Assembly (NCBI GenBank): GCA_937912115.1
Contig: CALDOI010000143.1
Span: 1-64,000 of the forward strand
Direction of reading: 5' to 3'
Source of the DNA: an uncultured Bacteroidota bacterium
GTDB lineage: Bacteria > Bacteroidota > Bacteroidia > Bacteroidales > F082
DNA length: 64,000 nt
Positions 39,406-47,666 of this stretch are shown piece by piece. Below the pieces are notes generated by a model. The model made no database searches, was not told the origin of the DNA, and was given only the letters and a program-made list of their open reading frames with translations. Positions within the stretch are counted from its first letter, which is position 1. The number at the start of each line of letters is the position of its first letter. The position numbers and the translations under genes are program-made.

Positions 39406-40509
39406 ATGAAAAACAAAGTAGACATAAATAAATCAAATTACGAAATATTCGTAATCGACTATCTCGATGGTAAACTAAGTGCCGTTGAGGTGGAGCATTT
39501 TATGGCATTTTTGGAAGATAATCCTGATATTAAAGAGGAGTTAGTAGGCATCAAAGAAACTACTCTGGAAACTGAAAATATTTTTTTTACTCAAAAAAGC
39601 GAACTAAAAAAAAAGGAACTCATTGTTACTAATGGTATTGACGAAAATAATTATGAAAATTATTTTATTGGATATTACGAAAATGAACTAACTCCATCGC
39701 AAAATAGCTCACTTAAGAATTTTCTTATAGAAAACCCGGAACTCAATGGAGAATTTAAGATTTACGGTAGTTTAAAACTTATCCCCGATTATAATGTTGT
39801 ATTCACAGATAAAACCCAACTAAAACGTAAGCATTCACTATTACCGGTGTGGTATTCTTCAGCAGCTGCTATTGTTATCTTGTTTGTATCCTTTTGGTAT
39901 CTCTCGATTCTTAAAACTGATTCATATAGGATAGATTCAACATCAATTAATCAGATTGAATTAAAAAGCAATAGTAATAATTATCTCACGATAAACAAAG
40001 TTGATATTAAACTTACAGATAGAAAATTAGTTGTCATCAATTCAAATGAAATTACTGAATATCTGGAAACTAAAGATACTATTCTCCTTTCAAACATAAA
40101 GAGCAAAATAGATTTTGAACCTCTGGTTAATGGTTATGAATATGGTCGTTTATTATCTAAAAATATAAATAATAAGCACATTAACCCCACCGGTTTTGAT
40201 AATCAACAACCGAATATTGTATCTGACGAAAACACAAAAAAGAAAAGTCTTTTTGCAAATGTTTTTAATAATCAATTCCAGAGACTTGCATCGGCGTTCA
40301 AATCAAATAAGAAAAATAATAATAATTCATCTCCCGACCCAACCTATGTTAAAGTACTCGACAGAGGCATTTTGGTTTTTAATACAATTACCGGAAGTGA
40401 AACTTATACCTCCAAAACTTATAATTTTAACGGTGAACTAACTAGTTATCAAATTGAAGGACAAGAGGTATTATTACGAAGAAGTACTTCGGTTAAATCA
40501 TCAGAATAA
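39406..40509 (+). CDS. Putative anti-sigma factor, single-pass membrane protein
   Basis: 367 aa. Two related N-terminal segments (about 12-46, YEIFVIDYLDGKLSAVEVEH; about 83-118, YENYFIGYYENELTPSQNSS) look like duplicated anti-sigma N-terminal modules. One transmembrane helix follows at about 149-169 (YSSAAAIVILFVSFWYLSIL), so the remaining 200 residues are periplasmic. A TTG directly before the ATG is in frame but the ATG at 39406 is preferred. The gene follows the ECF sigma factor by 3 bases, supporting an anti-sigma role; the binding partner itself is inferred. Confidence 0.75.
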   Translation: MKNKVDINKSNYEIFVIDYLDGKLSAVEVEHFMAFLEDNPDIKEELVGIKETTLETENIFFTQKSELKKKELIVTNGIDENNYENYFIGYYENELTPSQNSSLKNFLIENPELNGEFKIYGSLKLIPDYNVVFTDKTQLKRKHSLLPVWYSSAAAIVILFVSFWYLSILKTDSYRIDSTSINQIELKSNSNNYLTINKVDIKLTDRKLVVINSNEITEYLETKDTILLSNIKSKIDFEPLVNGYEYGRLLSKNINNKHINPTGFDNQQPNIVSDENTKKKSLFANVFNNQFQRLASAFKSNKKNNNNSSPDPTYVKVLDRGILVFNTITGSETYTSKTYNFNGELTSYQIEGQEVLLRRSTSVKSSE

Positions 40510-40516
40510 TTTATTC

Positions 40517-40867
40517 TTATTCAAATTCCTTGGGAACACCACAAATCATAACAAATTGGTTTTCATTTGAACCATTACGATATTGATGCTTTTCATTTGG
40601 TAATACTAACGCAAAGTCACCTTTTTTAATTGGTTGCTTTACGCCATCCTCATTTACAAGGAAACCCTCACCTTCGATAACATAATTCATATGCTCGTAA
40701 TTATGTTGATGATATGGAGTATTACCCCCCGGCTCCATGGTAAAAACTCGATACGAATAAACCGGTGCTCCGTCATCCTTCGACAATGGCACTTGTTTTG
40801 AAGCTCCTACAGCTCCAGCCATTTCTACTTTATTTTTAGGGATATCGTTTAGCGAAATTATTTTCAT
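40517..40867 (-). CDS. Cupin-domain protein
   Basis: 116 aa single cupin barrel. Motif 1 is visible as TPYHQHNYEHMNYVIEGEG (His/His/His/Glu-type metal site) and motif 2 as PNEKHQYRN. Such proteins bind a metal and small ligand, or act as isomerases or dioxygenases; substrate is unknown. It is convergent with the putative anti-sigma gene (7-base gap), and 14-base tandem repeats lie just upstream of its start. Confidence 0.9.
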   Translation of the reverse strand: MKIISLNDIPKNKVEMAGAVGASKQVPLSKDDGAPVYSYRVFTMEPGGNTPYHQHNYEHMNYVIEGEGFLVNEDGVKQPIKKGDFALVLPNEKHQYRNGSNENQFVMICGVPKEFE

Positions 40868-40876
40868 GGTTTTTAT

Positions 40877-40910
40877 TGTTATACGTTATTTGTTATACGT
40901 TATTTGTTAC
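40877..40910. repeat. 14-bp tandem repeat
   Basis: TGTTATACGTTATT occurs twice head to tail (40877-40890 and 40891-40904), with a partial third copy TGTTAC. It lies upstream of the cupin gene and has no assigned role. Confidence 0.6.
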
Positions 40911-40972
40911 ATGTTAGTAGCTTTTATAAAGTGTCAAACCTAAAACATATTACCAATAACACTAAACTTTTT

Positions 40973-41521
40973 TTATTTACTCTTCTTTAGTTCATCAATA
41001 AACTCATTATCAGTATAAATCCAAAACAAGGGCTGCCACCGTTCAATTCCATTAAAGTCAAACCGTCTGGCTACAGGAGCTAACCCCATAATTTTCTTTT
41101 CAAAATGTAGATTTTGAGAATCCATACTCCACTCCTCCAAAAATCTCAAACGAATTATATCTTCAGGCAGTATATTGTAAATTATTGCCGTATCAAATAG
41201 CTCGTAAGGGGGATTTTCTCTCATCATAGTAACAATCATCGTGTCAGAGAATATAGCCTCTACTTCAAATTTATCAATTGGATTATTAAAATAATCATAG
41301 GCTTTGAATTTACCCGACTTTGCCCCATCAATAATAGTCTTTACCAGTTTATCACGCTGTGGACCAACAAGATTTTGTATCCACCAGTCGTATTCCGGAT
41401 CAGGACTTTTGATATTCACATCATACTGAATTTTTTCAGTAATAATCTCATTATTATTCTGTTGGCACCCAAACACGGTGAGAATAAAAGCAATAAAAAA
41501 AATATGATATACGTATTTCAT
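40973..41521 (-). CDS. Hypothetical lipoprotein
   Basis: 182 aa, unrecognised. The signal peptide MKYVYHIFFIAFILTVFGCQ ends with a lipobox FGC (Cys19). The mature part (IQYDVNIKSPDPEYDWWIQN, LVGPQRDKLVKTIIDGAKSG) is polar. The ATG at 41521 is chosen because it opens a proper signal peptide and because the minus-strand -7 box TACCTTTG (41547-41540) lies just upstream; an in-frame TTG at 41572 would be outside the transcript. Divergent from the T9SS-exported protein gene. Confidence 0.75.
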   Translation of the reverse strand: MKYVYHIFFIAFILTVFGCQQNNNEIITEKIQYDVNIKSPDPEYDWWIQNLVGPQRDKLVKTIIDGAKSGKFKAYDYFNNPIDKFEVEAIFSDTMIVTMMRENPPYELFDTAIIYNILPEDIIRLRFLEEWSMDSQNLHFEKKIMGLAPVARRFDFNGIERWQPLFWIYTDNEFIDELKKSK

Positions 41522-41539
41522 AATAGTATTAGTTTTATT

Positions 41540-41564
41540 CAAAGGTAAATAAATAGTACCTTTA
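41540..41564. promoter_or_regulatory. Divergent back-to-back -7 boxes
   Basis: On the minus strand TACCTTTG (41547-41540) serves the lipoprotein (ATG 41521). On the plus strand TACCTTTA (41557-41564) serves the exported protein (ATG 41586). The two boxes are nine bases apart, so the two promoters overlap and may compete for RNA polymerase or be controlled together. Confidence 0.45.
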
Positions 41565-41585
41565 TACTCCAATTTGAACGCAAAA

Positions 41586-43388
41586 ATGAAAGAATTGTTA
41601 TTTGCAACATTTGCTTATTTACTATCTATCAACATAGTAGCACAGGTAATCCCTAATGAGAGACGTGTTAATTGGGAATCCGTTACACAAAATATGAGTT
41701 TCATTCAGCCAACCATTCAAATAAATGTTATGGATTTCGGGGCTATTGGTGATGGTGTTTCAAACGATCAACCAGCAATTATGAATGCCATTTCGAGCCT
41801 GAATGGGCGTTTGGGTTATATATATTTTCCTTCAGGCAAATATCTGGTTGAAAACCAAATTACATTGCCCGACAGCTGTATCTTAAAAGGTAGTGGTTCT
41901 AACGAATCAACCATTCTATTGGATATGGGTGAAAATGCTGTGAACTGTATATCAATTTCTAAATCACAATCATCAGAATTTACTGCAATTATCGAAGGGT
42001 TAACAAAAGGAAATAACCTAATTTCTGTTGAAGATATTAGCCAATTTACTGTGGGCGACTACATTGAGATTAGACAAAAGAATGGAGATTGGGATATTGT
42101 TCCTATTTCATGGGCTGATTATTCAGTAGGGCAGATTACAAGAGTACTGGCAATTGAAAGCAACAAACTACATATTGAAAGTGGGCTTAGAATTGATTAT
42201 GACTCTGATCTTGAACCTGAAGTAAGACCCATTGTACCAATATCAAATTCAGGAATACAATGCATTAAAATAACCCGAGTTGATGAACCTGAAGAAGGAG
42301 CTGGAGCGAATATTTACACATACATGGCAGCAAATTGTTTAATTCGCGGCATTGAAAGTGACTCAAGTGTGGGGGCTCATGTTTCAATAAATTCGAGCAT
42401 TAATGTATTGATTGATGGAAGTTATTTTCATAATGCATTTACCTTTGATGGTGTTGGGATGAGGGGATACGGGGTTGCCCTTAGTCAACACACAAGCGAA
42501 TGCGTGATAACTAATAATATATTTAAAAATCTTCGTCATGCAATGATGATAAAAACAGGATCGAATGGAAATATTTTTTCATATAATTATTCACTTGATC
42601 CCCATAGGTCGGAGCCAATACCCGATGCTTCAGGCGACATCTCATTCCATGGTCACTATGCTTTCTCTAATTTATGGGAAGGCAATATTGTTCAAAATAT
42701 AATAATTGATCATTACTGGGGACCATCGGGACCATATAATACACTATTCCGAAATCACGCTGAACTATATGGGATTATTATGACTACTAACAATATACAG
42801 GAAACTAACACCCAAAACTTTGTTGGTAACGAAGTAAGCAATACTGAGTTCTTACATGGTATGTATACCCTTACAGGTGAAAACCATTTTGAGTATGGAA
42901 ATAATGTAAAGGGTGATATTATTCCTCCCGGAACAACCACACTTAATGATTCGAGCTATTATCTGGTTGCTAAACCAGATTTTTGGAGTCTATTCGTCCC
43001 ATGGCCTTCGGTAGGGTTTCCAAATCAATTGGGTACAGGAACAATCCCGGCAAAGCTCAGGTATGAATCAGGTAACAATTTTACGGTTTGCCCGGATAGC
43101 ATTATTACAAATATAAATAATCAATCAGCCAATAGTCAATCAAAAATAATAGTATGGCCTAACCCATCCAACACCTTATTCAATATAAAACTACCAGAAA
43201 ACTTGTGTTCATCAGTAGTTGCAAGAATTTCAAACAGTTTAGGAGTTGTTATTTACTCTGAAAATATTGAAACTCATGGTTCGCAAATATTCACCCTCCC
43301 CATAATAAATATAACACCTGGTGTATATATATTAACCGTGAAAACAGAAATAAGAATCTTCACAAAAAAAGTAATCATTTCGCAATAG
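41586..43388 (+). CDS. Secreted pectate-lyase-like beta-helix protein with T9SS sorting domain
   Basis: 600 aa. Signal peptide (residues 1-20, ending NIVAQ) is followed by a pectate-lyase-superfamily entry motif, VMDFGAIGDGVSNDQPAI, and GYIYFPSGKYLV, then a right-handed beta-helix region to about residue 500. The last ~80 residues (IIVWPNPSNTLFNIKLPENL to IRIFTKKVIISQ) are a type A Por/T9SS sorting domain, so the protein is exported to the cell surface. It is a candidate polysaccharide lyase or glycoside hydrolase of the GH55-like or PL type; no catalytic residues could be fixed. ATG 41586 is preferred over the in-frame TTG at 41574. The stop is 3 bases before the next gene. Confidence 0.85.
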   Translation: MKELLFATFAYLLSINIVAQVIPNERRVNWESVTQNMSFIQPTIQINVMDFGAIGDGVSNDQPAIMNAISSLNGRLGYIYFPSGKYLVENQITLPDSCILKGSGSNESTILLDMGENAVNCISISKSQSSEFTAIIEGLTKGNNLISVEDISQFTVGDYIEIRQKNGDWDIVPISWADYSVGQITRVLAIESNKLHIESGLRIDYDSDLEPEVRPIVPISNSGIQCIKITRVDEPEEGAGANIYTYMAANCLIRGIESDSSVGAHVSINSSINVLIDGSYFHNAFTFDGVGMRGYGVALSQHTSECVITNNIFKNLRHAMMIKTGSNGNIFSYNYSLDPHRSEPIPDASGDISFHGHYAFSNLWEGNIVQNIIIDHYWGPSGPYNTLFRNHAELYGIIMTTNNIQETNTQNFVGNEVSNTEFLHGMYTLTGENHFEYGNNVKGDIIPPGTTTLNDSSYYLVAKPDFWSLFVPWPSVGFPNQLGTGTIPAKLRYESGNNFTVCPDSIITNINNQSANSQSKIIVWPNPSNTLFNIKLPENLCSSVVARISNSLGVVIYSENIETHGSQIFTLPIINITPGVYILTVKTEIRIFTKKVIISQ

Positions 43389-43391
43389 TCC

Positions 43392-44456
43392 ATGGAAATT
43401 AAAAAGCCTACGTTAATAATTGATCTGCAGAAAGTCAAAAATAATATTGACAGGATGCAAAAAAAGATTGATACTAGCATAACAATATTCCGACCCCATT
43501 TTAAGACTCATCAATTAAAGGAGATTGGTGATGTTTTTAAGGAAAAGGGAATAAATAAGATTACTGTTTCTTCTGTATCAATGGCCAATTATTTTGCTAA
43601 CCATGGATGGAATGATATAACAATTGCTTTCCCAATAAATATTCTTGAAATAGATGATATTAATACTCTGGCAAAAAAAATTAATCTCAATGTTCTAGTT
43701 GAGTCAGTTTATTCAATATCAAACCTTAGCGATAAAATTAAATACCCCATTGGTATATTTATTAAAGTTGACACCGGTTACAACAGAACGGGATTACAAA
43801 AGGACAACCCGGAGATAGATAGTATTATTAAATTAACAATGGCCAATAATAAATATTCCTTCAAAGGGTTTTTAGCACATGCTGGTCATACCTATTTTGC
43901 CAAAGGGAAAAGTGAGATATTAAATATAGCTAATAAAAGCAATAGGATACTTAATGAGCTAAAGCAAAAACATATAGTTAATTTTCCTGACATCATAGTT
44001 TCTTATGGTGATACTCCATCGTGTAGTATCGCTGATAATTTTGAGGGATTTGATGAAATACGACCGGGCAACTTCACTTATTACGATGTTATGCAATATC
44101 ATATCGGATCATGCTCACTTAATGAAATAGCTGTTACGGTGGCATGCCCTGTTGTAGCTACGCATAAACAAAGAAATGAGATTATTATATATGGTGGTGC
44201 CATTCATTTATCAAAGGAATTTATATCTGCCGACAATAATTTCAAGTTATATGGTTATGTTGTAAAATTTACGAATATTGGTTGGGGTGAGCCTATTCCT
44301 GGTGCTTATGTATGCTCACTTTCGCAGGAACATGGTATTATTAAAATGCCAGATAATTATTTTGATGATGTAAATATTGGAGATATACTTGGCGTACTAC
44401 CCATTCATTCTTGTTTAACAGCCAATTTGTTGATTAATGATTACAAATTAGTTTGA
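43392..44456 (+). CDS. D-threonine aldolase/D-serine dehydratase-like PLP enzyme
   Basis: 354 aa fold-type III PLP enzyme. The Schiff-base lysine is Lys38 in RPHFKTHQ, with the family start TLIIDLQKVKNNIDRMQ. The C-terminal metal site shows as PIHSC, His339 and Cys341; the His-x-Cys form is the zinc pair of Dsd1-type D-serine dehydratase, whereas D-threonine aldolases use His-x-Asp. It would split or dehydrate a D-hydroxyamino acid. It overlaps by 16 bases with the convergent 999-aa ATP-grasp gene, and begins 3 bases after the T9SS protein, so the two are probably co-transcribed. Confidence 0.88.
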   Translation: MEIKKPTLIIDLQKVKNNIDRMQKKIDTSITIFRPHFKTHQLKEIGDVFKEKGINKITVSSVSMANYFANHGWNDITIAFPINILEIDDINTLAKKINLNVLVESVYSISNLSDKIKYPIGIFIKVDTGYNRTGLQKDNPEIDSIIKLTMANNKYSFKGFLAHAGHTYFAKGKSEILNIANKSNRILNELKQKHIVNFPDIIVSYGDTPSCSIADNFEGFDEIRPGNFTYYDVMQYHIGSCSLNEIAVTVACPVVATHKQRNEIIIYGGAIHLSKEFISADNNFKLYGYVVKFTNIGWGEPIPGAYVCSLSQEHGIIKMPDNYFDDVNIGDILGVLPIHSCLTANLLINDYKLV

Positions 44457-47440
44457 TTGGAATTGCCATCAGGTTTTAGGATCATCCCCAAATTCTTTTT
44501 GCCATCAATTTTAATAACCAGATTATCCTTAAACCTAATATGCCTCACAAATTCATTTTCGAATACTGCCGGTTGTTTATCTAAAAAATCAATATCATAA
44601 GACCCATCACCAATGTATGGATTAACCGTAAAATATCCAACTCTAAAGGATGTAAGATTTTGGAAAAAGTGTGTACCCTGACTGGGATCAATCCTATAGT
44701 CTTCAAGACCCGATTCAACAATTAATCGCGCCGCAGAAATTTGAGACCAATTTACAGGGATTCCAAGCCATGGATCACTGGAACCCCATCTACCAGGCCC
44801 AACTAGTATATAGTTGATATCCTCTTTTATAAATATACTATTTAAAGTTTCAATATATTCAACAATTTCACCGGTCTTAGCTGCATCAAAATTTTGTGGT
44901 CGCACATAAACTATGTCAAAAATATTTTCAATAATTCCATTTCCTAGCGCTGATTTGGAAATAATTATGGAATCAGCGTTATCAATTTCATCATCTCCAA
45001 TATGAACGCTTTCATCCTTAGACGCTACAGGCCTTATCTGCAGTAGTTTGAAAGATGCTTTTTCACCCTTTGGAACATTCATATTTATTGCAAACTCTAT
45101 TTCCACCGGATTTCCCATTTCTTCTTCACCAAGCTTCAGTATCTTACCTATTATCTCGGCAAACGGAAATGTATTATGTTTTAATATGTTTGAAAAAGTA
45201 ATTAATTTCTTGCCATTATAATTATAGCCATCTCTAACAACATTATCATACATTATATAAGTTGATGCTATATCACGAATCGAATTATCTTTCTCAGCTT
45301 CTTTTATCCTAAGTTTTAGTAAACAAGTACCATCGTTAGGTTGTATTACAAAATCACGTTCATTTAAATCTAGCGCATAGAAATGTTTTTGTGTTTCTTT
45401 CATTGCCATTTCGGGGCTGGACGTTTGGAGAATATTTTTTGGATATTTTGGGCAAAAACGAAGGGAGAGTCCCCCATCAACTACATATTTTCCTAAGCCC
45501 AAGGCTATGCTTACAGTACCATCTGCAGGAACAGCAGGGTCTAAGGGGTAATAATCGATTGATCTGCCAACCCCAGAAATTGTTGGATAGTATCTATTAC
45601 CATATTTACTTCCTACTACTTCCTGAATTACAATGGCCATTTTTTCCTCATCAATAACATTGGATGTTGCTTGCATATATGCCTTGCTATCTGCATAATA
45701 TGCCGATGCATATACAGCCTTAATGGCGTTACGCATCATGTTAAACATAGCCTCCGGACCACCCTTACGAAACGGCAACATATATGTATTATAAATGCCT
45801 GCAAAAGGCTGATAGTGTGAATCTTCGAGCAAACTTGATGAACGTATTGCTAAAGGGCTTTCAATTGAACTTGCAATTTTAAAAATATCGGCATTTGTAT
45901 GTTCAGGTAAACTGGCATCTAAAAAACGGGCCAATATTTCATCATCACTTAGTTTATCAGATAATGCAATTGAATGTAGCCTGTTTTGATCCATAAACTC
46001 ATCAAATATATCGGTACCAATTACAACGGTTTTAGGAATGGATATTTCAACCTTTTTAAAATAATTATAAAGATTATTTCTTTTAACCAAAGAATCCAAA
46101 AATGCAAGACCTCTTGCTTTTCCACCTATTGATCCTTGCCCGATACGTGATATACTGAAGTACTTATCAAATGTATCACGATTAAATGATGATATTACTC
46201 CACGAGCTTTTGAAATTCTAAATTGTGATATTGCATTATATATAAATGTTCGTACCTCGTTAATATCTACGAAGTCCTCACTATTAAAATACCTAAATAG
46301 TTCTGCCAGCGGAAATAAAGCTCGTGCTCGGAGCCATTTAGAAAAGTGATTTCGCTGAATATGATATCGCAGTGAATTTGCCGGCAAGGTAAAAATTTTA
46401 TCCTGTAAATCCTTCAAATCATGGGCTCTGGCAACAACTAATCCAAACTTGGGATCTTTAAATACAAAATCACCAAACGCAAAATACTCCTTAATAAATT
46501 CTCTTAGATCAAATGTGAGTGTTTTTGAGTTTTTATCAAGAAACCCAACTCTTAATTCCTTTGCTTTTTTATAATTTTGCTGATCGGACGATTGCAAAAG
46601 CATGGGTGTGTACGGATTATCCTTTTTTATAATTGAACACAACTCTATTCCTGCATTTTTATCAATTTTACCATTACGTGCATAAGTTATGTCAGAGATA
46701 ATCCCAAGTAGGTTTTTCTTGTACCGCTCGTAAAAATTATATGCGTCTTCAAAGTTTGTTGCGAGTAGTATCTTGGGTCTACCTCTCATTCTCATCATTC
46801 GCTGATGCTCATTTAGGCCTTCATTCACAAATGACTCTGATTGCTTGAAGATTATTTTATACATAATTGGGAGGTAACTTGAGTAGAATCTAATATTATC
46901 TTCAACAAGTATTATCGTTTGCACTCCCACCTCTTCCACATCATTGTCTACGTTCATTCTATCCTCAATTAGCTTTATAATTGCCAGTAGAATATCAGCA
47001 TTGCCAAGCCAACTAAAAATATAGTCGATGGATCTGAGGTTAATTTTCTCAATTTTCAAACTCACCTCACGAGAAAAAGGGGTAAGCATAACAATTGGGA
47101 TATCAGAATATTCTTTTTTAATATGATCTGTTAATTCAAAAGTGGCTTTTTTTTCGGGACTGAGCATTGAAATCACTAAATCAATTTTTTCTTCCTTAAG
47201 TATTCTTATAGCTTCTTTATCATTAGTCGCTTTCAGAAATTGTGGCGGATAACGTAAGTTTAGTGAAGTATATTCATGAAATATTTGCTCATCTATTCTC
47301 CCATCCTCCTCGAGCATAAAGGCATCATAAACGCTTGATATTAATAGCACCTGATAAATTCGCTTTTTCATCAGGTTTATAAATGGCGTTTCACTAAAAT
47401 AAAAATTTTGGCTTAACACGTCTGCTTTGGAAGAAAACAT
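44441..47440 (-). CDS. Two receiver-like domains fused to a PEP-synthase-type ATP-grasp domain
   Basis: 999 aa. Residues ~28-150 are a degenerate receiver: Ser91 replaces the phosphoacceptor Asp. Residues ~174-315 are an intact receiver: acidic pair Glu180/Asp181 (VEDN), phosphoacceptor Asp250 (GIISDITY) and Lys303 (GFLDKNS). After a linker (~316-430), the PEP/pyruvate-binding ATP-grasp domain (~433-805) has GQGSIGGKARGL, AIRSSSLLED (531-540), QEVVG and LLQIRP. A C-terminal region (~825-975) has GPGRWGSSDPW (881-891) and QGTHFFQNL (921-929). The phosphohistidine and PEP barrel domains of PEP synthase are missing. The ATG at 47440 is used; a TTG two codons upstream is in frame. Next to a histidine kinase gene and two more ATP-grasp genes. 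Confidence 0.85.
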   Translation of the reverse strand: MFSSKADVLSQNFYFSETPFINLMKKRIYQVLLISSVYDAFMLEEDGRIDEQIFHEYTSLNLRYPPQFLKATNDKEAIRILKEEKIDLVISMLSPEKKATFELTDHIKKEYSDIPIVMLTPFSREVSLKIEKINLRSIDYIFSWLGNADILLAIIKLIEDRMNVDNDVEEVGVQTIILVEDNIRFYSSYLPIMYKIIFKQSESFVNEGLNEHQRMMRMRGRPKILLATNFEDAYNFYERYKKNLLGIISDITYARNGKIDKNAGIELCSIIKKDNPYTPMLLQSSDQQNYKKAKELRVGFLDKNSKTLTFDLREFIKEYFAFGDFVFKDPKFGLVVARAHDLKDLQDKIFTLPANSLRYHIQRNHFSKWLRARALFPLAELFRYFNSEDFVDINEVRTFIYNAISQFRISKARGVISSFNRDTFDKYFSISRIGQGSIGGKARGLAFLDSLVKRNNLYNYFKKVEISIPKTVVIGTDIFDEFMDQNRLHSIALSDKLSDDEILARFLDASLPEHTNADIFKIASSIESPLAIRSSSLLEDSHYQPFAGIYNTYMLPFRKGGPEAMFNMMRNAIKAVYASAYYADSKAYMQATSNVIDEEKMAIVIQEVVGSKYGNRYYPTISGVGRSIDYYPLDPAVPADGTVSIALGLGKYVVDGGLSLRFCPKYPKNILQTSSPEMAMKETQKHFYALDLNERDFVIQPNDGTCLLKLRIKEAEKDNSIRDIASTYIMYDNVVRDGYNYNGKKLITFSNILKHNTFPFAEIIGKILKLGEEEMGNPVEIEFAINMNVPKGEKASFKLLQIRPVASKDESVHIGDDEIDNADSIIISKSALGNGIIENIFDIVYVRPQNFDAAKTGEIVEYIETLNSIFIKEDINYILVGPGRWGSSDPWLGIPVNWSQISAARLIVESGLEDYRIDPSQGTHFFQNLTSFRVGYFTVNPYIGDGSYDIDFLDKQPAVFENEFVRHIRFKDNLVIKIDGKKNLGMILKPDGNSNQTNL

Positions 47441-47508
47441 AATCAATTATTTGCTTATAAACTATCTAATCCTGTTATTACAATAAAACTCGGTAAACTA
47501 GTAATGTT

Positions 47509-47516
47509 CAAATTTA
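47509..47516 (-). promoter_or_regulatory. -7 box TAAATTTG for the receiver/ATP-grasp gene
   Basis: TAAATTTG on the minus strand (47516-47509) lies 68 bases before the ATG. With the hairpin at 47553-47577 between it and the kinase gene, it suggests separate transcription of the ATP-grasp gene. No TTG at standard distance. Confidence 0.35.
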
Positions 47517-47552
47517 GTTATTTTCAAAATTGTATTATATAAATAATTAAAG

Positions 47553-47577
47553 AATCCACTTTCTAAGAAGGTGGATT
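47553..47577 (-). terminator. Hairpin between the kinase and ATP-grasp genes
   Basis: Arms AATCCACTTTC and GAAGGTGGATT pair (one mismatch) around a TAA loop; read on the minus strand it is followed by CTTTAATTATTT, a weak T run. It may end or attenuate the kinase transcript. Confidence 0.5.
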
Positions 47578-47666
47578 TCAATTGTATATCAAATATGTGA
47601 TTATTTATTATTGAACAATTCTTAATTACAATAATATCAAATTCAAAATATACAGAACTCATGAAA

